This document shows, in pieces, positions 58,928 to 64,000 of a DNA stretch of 64,000 bases (positions are counted from its first letter, which is position 1; every line of letters begins with the position of its first letter). The notes below the pieces were generated by a model. That model saw nothing but the letters and a program-made list of their open reading frames with translations. It was not told where the DNA came from and ran no database searches. The stretch is from Enterobacter sp. JUb54. Lineage in GTDB: Bacteria > Pseudomonadota > Gammaproteobacteria > Enterobacterales > Enterobacteriaceae. Location of the stretch: NCBI RefSeq assembly GCF_014298075.1, contig NZ_CP060418.1, positions 3,472,001 to 3,536,000 of the forward strand, given 5' to 3'. A program made the translations under genes and the position numbers.

Positions 58928-60184
58928 TTATTCCCCCTGACGCTGGTAGTCGTTACGCTGCGCGTTAGCGCGGCGTTGGTCCATGATATTGCCGTCCGTA
59001 GTGGTCGACGTCGTGCTGGCGCTGCTTGAGCTTGACGCAGGCGGCAGGCGCAGCAGATCGCTGGCACCACTGCTACTGTTCTTTGCCGCTGGGGTGCCAG
59101 CGCCTTTCAGCATCTGGTCCAGAGGCAGAACCATCAGATTGCCGCCTTTATCGTTAACCAGCACTTTGCGGGTGTGGCTCAGCACTTTTTCCATGCTTTC
59201 GATATACAGACGTTCACGGGTAATTTCCGGCGCAGCTTTATACTCTGGCAGGATTTTCGCAAAGCGAGCAACTTCACCCTGCGCTTCGAGTACGGTCTGA
59301 GTCTTGTACGCACGCGCCTCTTCAAGGATACGCTGCGCCTGACCATTGGCTCGCGGCTGCACTTCGTTGGTATACGCTTCAGCTTCACGGATGTACTGCT
59401 GTTCGTTCTCACGAGCGGCAATCGCATCATCAAATGCGGCTTTCACCTCTTCCGGCGGACGAGCCGTCTGGAAGTTGACGTCCAGCAGAGTGATACCCAT
59501 GTTGTACGGACGAATCGTCTCTTCCAGCTCACGCTGGGTATCGCTACGAATAACGGTACGACCTTCGGTCAGAATGCGGTCCATCGTGTACTTACCAATA
59601 ACGCCACGCAGGGCGCTGTCGGTCGCCTGACGCAGGCTGTCGTCTGCGCTGGCTACGCTAAACAGGTAGCGCTCAGGATCGGTCACGCGATACTGCACGT
59701 TCATCTCAACGCGTACGACGTTTTCATCGGACGTCAGCATGACGCCAGAAGCCGCCAGTTCACGTACTGATTCAACGTTAACGGCCTGCACGTTATCGAT
59801 AAAGGTCGGCTTCCAGTTAAGACCAGGCTCAACCAGATGACTGAATTTACCAAAGCGTGTTACCACACCACGTTCCGCTTCCTTGATGGTATAGAAACCG
59901 CTGGCTGCCCAGATAATTACCGCAGCGGCGGCAACGATGCCGACAATGCGTCCGCCCATCGGGCCGCGTGGTCCTTGAGAGCTGCTACCGCCCCCCTGGC
60001 CACCTTTACCGCCACCGAGACCGCCAAGTTTTTTACTTAACTTGCGGAAGATATCATCCAGATCGGGCGGCCCCTGCTCGCGACCACCTTTATTGCCATT
60101 TCCCCCGGAGTTGCCGCCTTGGTTATTGCTGCTCCCCCACGGGTCGCGGTCCTGTCCGTTATTACCGGGCTGATTCCACGCCAT
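58928..60184 (-). CDS. hflK: FtsH protease modulator HflK
   Basis: A 418-residue SPFH-domain partner of HflC. The cytoplasmic N-terminus is Gly/Asn-rich (NNQGGNSGGNGNKGG and GGLGGGKGGQGGG), followed by a membrane segment (about 80-98, IVGIVAAAAVIIWAASGFY), the SPFH domain and a Ser-rich tail (ASSSSSASTTSTTT). The protein acts in the membrane facing the periplasm. It precedes hflC by two bases and follows hflX by 65. Confidence 0.97.
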   Translation of the reverse strand: MAWNQPGNNGQDRDPWGSSNNQGGNSGGNGNKGGREQGPPDLDDIFRKLSKKLGGLGGGKGGQGGGSSSQGPRGPMGGRIVGIVAAAAVIIWAASGFYTIKEAERGVVTRFGKFSHLVEPGLNWKPTFIDNVQAVNVESVRELAASGVMLTSDENVVRVEMNVQYRVTDPERYLFSVASADDSLRQATDSALRGVIGKYTMDRILTEGRTVIRSDTQRELEETIRPYNMGITLLDVNFQTARPPEEVKAAFDDAIAARENEQQYIREAEAYTNEVQPRANGQAQRILEEARAYKTQTVLEAQGEVARFAKILPEYKAAPEITRERLYIESMEKVLSHTRKVLVNDKGGNLMVLPLDQMLKGAGTPAAKNSSSGASDLLRLPPASSSSSASTTSTTTDGNIMDQRRANAQRNDYQRQGE

Positions 60185-60249
60185 GTATATGCTCCATATT
60201 TGTTTTTGATATCCCCACAGGGGTTAATATCTTCAGGCAAGCTGCAAGG

Positions 60250-61530
60250 TCAAATCACGTAATCAACCAGCGCTGGCTCTTGTTTACAGAGGCGACGCCA
60301 GTCAACGATCGGCATGCGCACCTGCAGACTCACGCTGCCGTCATCCTCCATCCACTCTTTTTCTATCGCCTGAAGCTGATAGAACCGACTTCTCAGTCGC
60401 CCTTCCTGTGGCGGTAGACGCAGCGTGTGCTGTGCCACTTCACCGGAAAGTCGTTCCGTCAAAGCCTGAAAAAGCAGTGGTACGCCAACTCCGGTCTGGG
60501 CGGAGAGCCAGACCCGAATCGGTTTATTCTCTTCATCCCGATCGATACGCGGTTCAAAATCATCCAGCATGTCGATTTTGTTCATTACCAGCAGCATCGG
60601 AATTTCATCGGCCTCGATTTCAGCGAGTACCGTATTAACTGCATCAATGTTTTCCTGCACGCGGACATCGGCTGCATCAATCACATGCAGCAGCAGGGTC
60701 GCCTGACGCGTCTCCTGCAGGGTGGCTTTAAACGCGGCAACCAGATCGTGCGGCAGATGGCGAATAAAGCCGACGGTATCCGCCAGCACGGTCTCGCCAA
60801 CATCGGCGACATCAATGCGACGAAGCGTTGGATCCAGCGTTGCGAACAGCTGGTTCGCAGCATAAACCTCGGCTTCGGTTATCTGATTGAACAGCGTTGA
60901 TTTTCCGGCGTTGGTGTAACCCACCAGCGAGACGGTTGGAATATCGGCTTTGGCTCGAGACCGCCGTCCTTGTTCACGCTGTTTTGACACCTTTTCCAGC
61001 CGCCCCAGGATCTGCATGATCCGGTTACGCAGCAGTCGACGGTCAGTTTCGAGCTGGGTTTCACCCGGGCCGCGCAAACCAATCCCGCCTTTTTGTCTTT
61101 CAAGGTGGGTCCAGCCACGAACCAGGCGCGTGGCCATATGGCGTAGCTGTGCCAGCTCAACCTGCAGTTTCCCTTCATGGGTACGTGCGCGCTGGGCAAA
61201 AATATCTAAAATAAGACCTGTGCGATCGATAACCCGGCATTCGCATAAACGTTCCAGGTTTCGTTCCTGAGCCGGGCTCAGAGCATGATCGAACAGCACG
61301 ACTGACGCGCCGGTCGCTTTTACGGCTTCCGCAATTTCGACAGCCTTACCTTCACCAACAAAATATTTTGGGTGCGGTGCTTTACGGCTACCGGTAATCA
61401 CCTGCATTGCTTCGACACCGGCAGAGGAGACCAGGGATTCAAACTCCTGAAGGTCTTCCATATCTTTGTCTTGCGAAAAATAGATGTGTACCAGCACCGC
61501 CTGCTCACCGGCATCATAACGGTCAAACAA
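60250..61530 (-). CDS. hflX: Ribosome-rescue GTPase HflX
   Basis: A 426-residue protein with the HflX-specific N-terminal domain and a GTPase domain: G1 [11 protein letters not shown] (about 203-213), G3 [10 protein letters not shown] and G4 NKID. It splits stalled ribosomes under heat stress. The start is TTG at 61530 (MFDRYDAG), preceded by AAGGGG; this equals the E. coli length. Its distance to hfq is 241 bases, against the 75 I recall in E. coli, because of an ERIC element. Confidence 0.95.
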   Translation of the reverse strand: MFDRYDAGEQAVLVHIYFSQDKDMEDLQEFESLVSSAGVEAMQVITGSRKAPHPKYFVGEGKAVEIAEAVKATGASVVLFDHALSPAQERNLERLCECRVIDRTGLILDIFAQRARTHEGKLQVELAQLRHMATRLVRGWTHLERQKGGIGLRGPGETQLETDRRLLRNRIMQILGRLEKVSKQREQGRRSRAKADIPTVSLVGYTNAGKSTLFNQITEAEVYAANQLFATLDPTLRRIDVADVGETVLADTVGFIRHLPHDLVAAFKATLQETRQATLLLHVIDAADVRVQENIDAVNTVLAEIEADEIPMLLVMNKIDMLDDFEPRIDRDEENKPIRVWLSAQTGVGVPLLFQALTERLSGEVAQHTLRLPPQEGRLRSRFYQLQAIEKEWMEDDGSVSLQVRMPIVDWRRLCKQEPALVDYVI

Positions 61531-61567
61531 GCATAAACCCCTTATCAAATACCAGCGGAGAACCCAG

Positions 61568-61736
61568 TTACCCGTCGTCTTTCAGGTCGCATGCGTTGGT
61601 GCTCTGACCCATACGGGTCACCAAACACCGCTTTCAATATGCGTCTGACAAATGTGTTGTACCCAGTCATTCACTGACGTAAATGACTGGGGAGTCACGA
61701 CATGCCGCTTACCTGAAACCTGAAATGCATCGGTAA
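61568..61736. repeat. ERIC element in the hfq-hflX gap
   Basis: The left end (TACCCGTCGTCTTTCAGGTC..GCATGCGTTGG) resembles the ERIC start, TATACCCGTCATACTTCAAG. The centre has a ten-pair hairpin, CCCAGTCATT (61662-61671) with AATGACTGGG (61682-61691), as in the ERIC core. The right side (GGGGAGTCACGACATGCCGCTTACCTG) matches the other end. The length of about 168 bases equals the extra spacing relative to E. coli. The element is degenerate and has an extra ~40-base segment. Confidence 0.7.
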
Positions 61737-61771
61737 AACCTGGCTCCCCGGCATGGAAAAACAGCGAAACC

Positions 61772-62092
<321 letters not shown>

Positions 62093-62172
62093 TTATATGT
62101 ATGCTTGTTTTGTACTCAGAACCTTACGATTCTTAAAAAAAATTACGCACGATACCGTTTAATTGTACACGT

Positions 62173-63123
62173 TCAGTCCTGGCTCGCACCAACTACCTGT
62201 AATACTTTGTTGAGCGCCTGTTCAGGGTGTTCACTATCTAACCAGTGAATATCTTCCCAGCCACGCAACCAGGTGATCTGACGTTTAGCTAACTGTCTCG
62301 TCGCGCAAACACCTCGATAAACCATTTCATCATACGAGATCTCGCCTTCAAGGTATGACCACATCTGGCGGTATCCAACACAACGAATGGAAGGCATGTC
62401 CGTATGCAAATCTCCGCGGGCAAAAAGCGCCCGTACTTCTGCTTCAAAACCCGAAGCCAACATCTGATGAAAACGCTGTTCAATGCGCTGATGGAGCAGT
62501 TCACGGCTCGCCGGGGCGATGGCGAACTGATGCACCTGGTAAGGCAGAGCGTCTCCTGACGTTTGCGTCAGTTCCGTTAAAGTTTTACCCGAAATGAAAA
62601 AAACTTCCAGTGCTCGGGAAAGTCTTTGCGGATCATTTGGATGAATACGCGCGGCGGCAACGGGATCGATCTCCTGTAGCTGCCGGTGCAATGCGTGCCA
62701 CCCCTGCTCTGCTGCCTGCTGCTCAATGTTGGCCCTGACCTGAGGGTCCGCCGACGGTAGCGGCGATAAGCCTTCCAACAACGCTTTGAAATACAACATG
62801 GTTCCGCCAACCAGTAGCGGAATGCGCCCGGCAGCGACGATATCCGCCATTTCTGCCAGCGCATCGCGGCGAAAATCAGCCGCGGAATAAGCCTCTGCTG
62901 GATCGCGAATATCCAGCAACCGATGCGGCGCGGCACTCTGCTCCGCGGCATCCGGCTTGGCAGTGCCGATATCCATTCCTCGATAGATAAGGGCGGAATC
63001 AACACTAATCAACTCTATCGGTAAAATTTTACGCAACGCAATCGCTAATGCGGTTTTACCGGAGGCCGTTGGGCCCATTAAAAATATTGCCTTAGGCAGG
63101 CTCGCCGTAGTGACATCACTCAT
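62173..63123 (-). CDS. miaA: tRNA dimethylallyltransferase MiaA
   Basis: A 316-residue enzyme that adds a dimethylallyl group to A37 of tRNAs reading UNN codons. The P-loop [11 protein letters not shown] (about 17-27) and [16 protein letters not shown] are present. The ATG at 63123 overlaps the mutL stop by eight bases, so it is translationally coupled in the mutL-miaA-hfq-hflX-hflKC superoperon. Length matches E. coli. Confidence 0.97.
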   Translation of the reverse strand: MSDVTTASLPKAIFLMGPTASGKTALAIALRKILPIELISVDSALIYRGMDIGTAKPDAAEQSAAPHRLLDIRDPAEAYSAADFRRDALAEMADIVAAGRIPLLVGGTMLYFKALLEGLSPLPSADPQVRANIEQQAAEQGWHALHRQLQEIDPVAAARIHPNDPQRLSRALEVFFISGKTLTELTQTSGDALPYQVHQFAIAPASRELLHQRIEQRFHQMLASGFEAEVRALFARGDLHTDMPSIRCVGYRQMWSYLEGEISYDEMVYRGVCATRQLAKRQITWLRGWEDIHWLDSEHPEQALNKVLQVVGASQD

Positions 63124-64000
63124 CTTTCAGGGCATTCATCGCCGAATGTAAATCAACAGGTTGTAACAGACCACCCGGCGGCGCTTTTACCAGTTGCGGG
63201 CACAAACGTTCAACGTCTGCCAGAACGGTAATCGCCTGCGCCATATTCCACTGCGCATGCTCGCTTGCCAGATTACGCGCAATCCACTGCGCGATGTTGC
63301 CGACGTCGAATGCCTTTTGCTGCGCCAGGTAGCCTATCAGTTCAGGAATCAAGATTTGTAAATTTTGTTGTCTTAAGGGTAAAGGCACGGCGCGCACCGT
63401 TAAATGTTGCGCGTCCGGTTGCACATCGATACCCAGCACTGCCAGGGCCGATTGGGCTTTACCCAGCGCCTCTTTTTCCGCCGCGGAAGCCTTCAGACGC
63501 AGCGGGATCAACAGAGGCTGCGCGCAAACCGGCTCGACCTGCGGCGTCAACTGTGCCTGCCGTAACCAGCGCTCCGCGACCGGCAACGACAGCAGCGCCA
63601 GCTTGCCGTCGCGCTCCAGCAGCGCGCAATCGCCGCCGACAATAGTCAGCACGCGGCCAAAGCTCTGGCTATGGCCGGATAACCCTTCCGCCGCCGGCGT
63701 CGGCACAACGTTTTTACGCTCTGCCGCGGGAGTATCCAACAGTTGGCGATAGAGCGCGCCCTGCTGTTTCTGGTAGCCCGGCTGCGCATGCGGCCAGCTG
63801 GCCGCCCCTGCGGCTGCAGGATTGGTGGGAGTGCGTGGCGTATCGCTGGAATAACGAGGCGCGGCAGGCTCACGCGCCAGCGCGGGTTGCGCGAAATGGT
63901 TACCTCCCGCTGCCACCCGGTTTTCCGGAATCTGCGGCCGCGACGGCGCCATCTCGTCATCGTCCTCCACCAGCGGCGCCTGAAGCTGCTGCTGGAGCAC
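63116..64000 (-). CDS. mutL: DNA mismatch repair protein MutL, C-terminal part
   Basis: The last 294 residues of MutL are visible; the ATPase domain lies beyond base 64000. The visible part holds the Pro/Ala-rich linker (to about residue 145 of the fragment) and the C-terminal dimerisation domain ([33 protein letters not shown]...). The DQHAxxExxxxE endonuclease motif of other bacteria is absent, as expected for MutL that works with MutH. It overlaps miaA by eight bases. Confidence 0.95.
   Translation of the reverse strand: MLQQQLQAPLVEDDDEMAPSRPQIPENRVAAGGNHFAQPALAREPAAPRYSSDTPRTPTNPAAAGAASWPHAQPGYQKQQGALYRQLLDTPAAERKNVVPTPAAEGLSGHSQSFGRVLTIVGGDCALLERDGKLALLSLPVAERWLRQAQLTPQVEPVCAQPLLIPLRLKASAAEKEALGKAQSALAVLGIDVQPDAQHLTVRAVPLPLRQQNLQILIPELIGYLAQQKAFDVGNIAQWIARNLASEHAQWNMAQAITVLADVERLCPQLVKAPPGGLLQPVDLHSAMNALKDE

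Overview
The window is a 64 kb piece of an enterobacterial chromosome. Gene content, gene order and protein sequences follow the Escherichia coli block mutL-miaA-hfq ... rpsF-rplI ... cycA-ytfE ... cpdB-cysQ ... tamA-tamB-ppa-ytfQRT-yjfF-fbp-mpl-yjgA-pmbA-cybC almost gene for gene. The extra loci, the high GC content and the absence of the E. coli ula and yjfI-C genes between these markers suggest Klebsiella or a close relative; this genus call is inference. There is no prophage, transposase, CRISPR array, rRNA or tRNA in the window. Mobile DNA is limited to REP-like clusters and three ERIC-type elements.

Layout. 1-8210 (minus strand) is an accessory catabolic operon: a stand-alone PRD protein, two small soluble proteins (SFCGS and DUF4312 families), two membrane proteins (DUF4311, DUF4310), an amidohydrolase, a DgaE-type PLP ammonia-lyase, a DgaF-type 2-keto-3-deoxy-6-phosphogluconate aldolase, an exported lactonase and a PRD/HTH activator cut by the window edge. 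8394-14353 holds cybC, pmbA, yjgA, a GNAT acetyltransferase, mpl and fbp. 14393-19055 is the galactofuranose ABC importer ytfQRT-yjfF, followed by divergent ppa. 20115-26817 holds ytfP-tamB-tamA and divergent msrA. 26990-28333 is ytfL/paeA. 28531-32693 is an inserted galactoside locus: a LacY-type permease, a GH42 beta-galactosidase and an AraC regulator. 32757-38033 holds ytfK, ytfJ, cysQ, cpdB, ytfH and qorB. 38114-44191 holds an AraC regulator, ytfF, ytfE, cycA, fklB and ytfB. 44225-46764 holds an EamA exporter and the rpsF-priB-rpsR-rplI operon. 47112-52051 holds three DUF1471 proteins (yjfY, bsmA, yjfN), an MFS transporter, yjfP and aidB. 52183-64000 is rlmB-rnr-nsrR, purA, yjeT and hflC-hflK-hflX-hfq-miaA-mutL.

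How the parts connect. The first operon has the enzymes to turn an N-acylated 2-amino-2-deoxy-aldonate 6-phosphate into pyruvate and glyceraldehyde 3-phosphate, but it encodes no recognisable PTS or ABC importer. The two DUF membrane proteins with two small partners are therefore the best candidates for a new type of uptake system, and this is the main finding. NsrR (55476-55901) and a near-perfect NsrR operator before ytfE (40023-40045) form a nitric-oxide response pair. CRP-like sites stand before both sugar loci. A degenerate ERIC element sits inside the hfq-hflX gap and would be co-transcribed with them.
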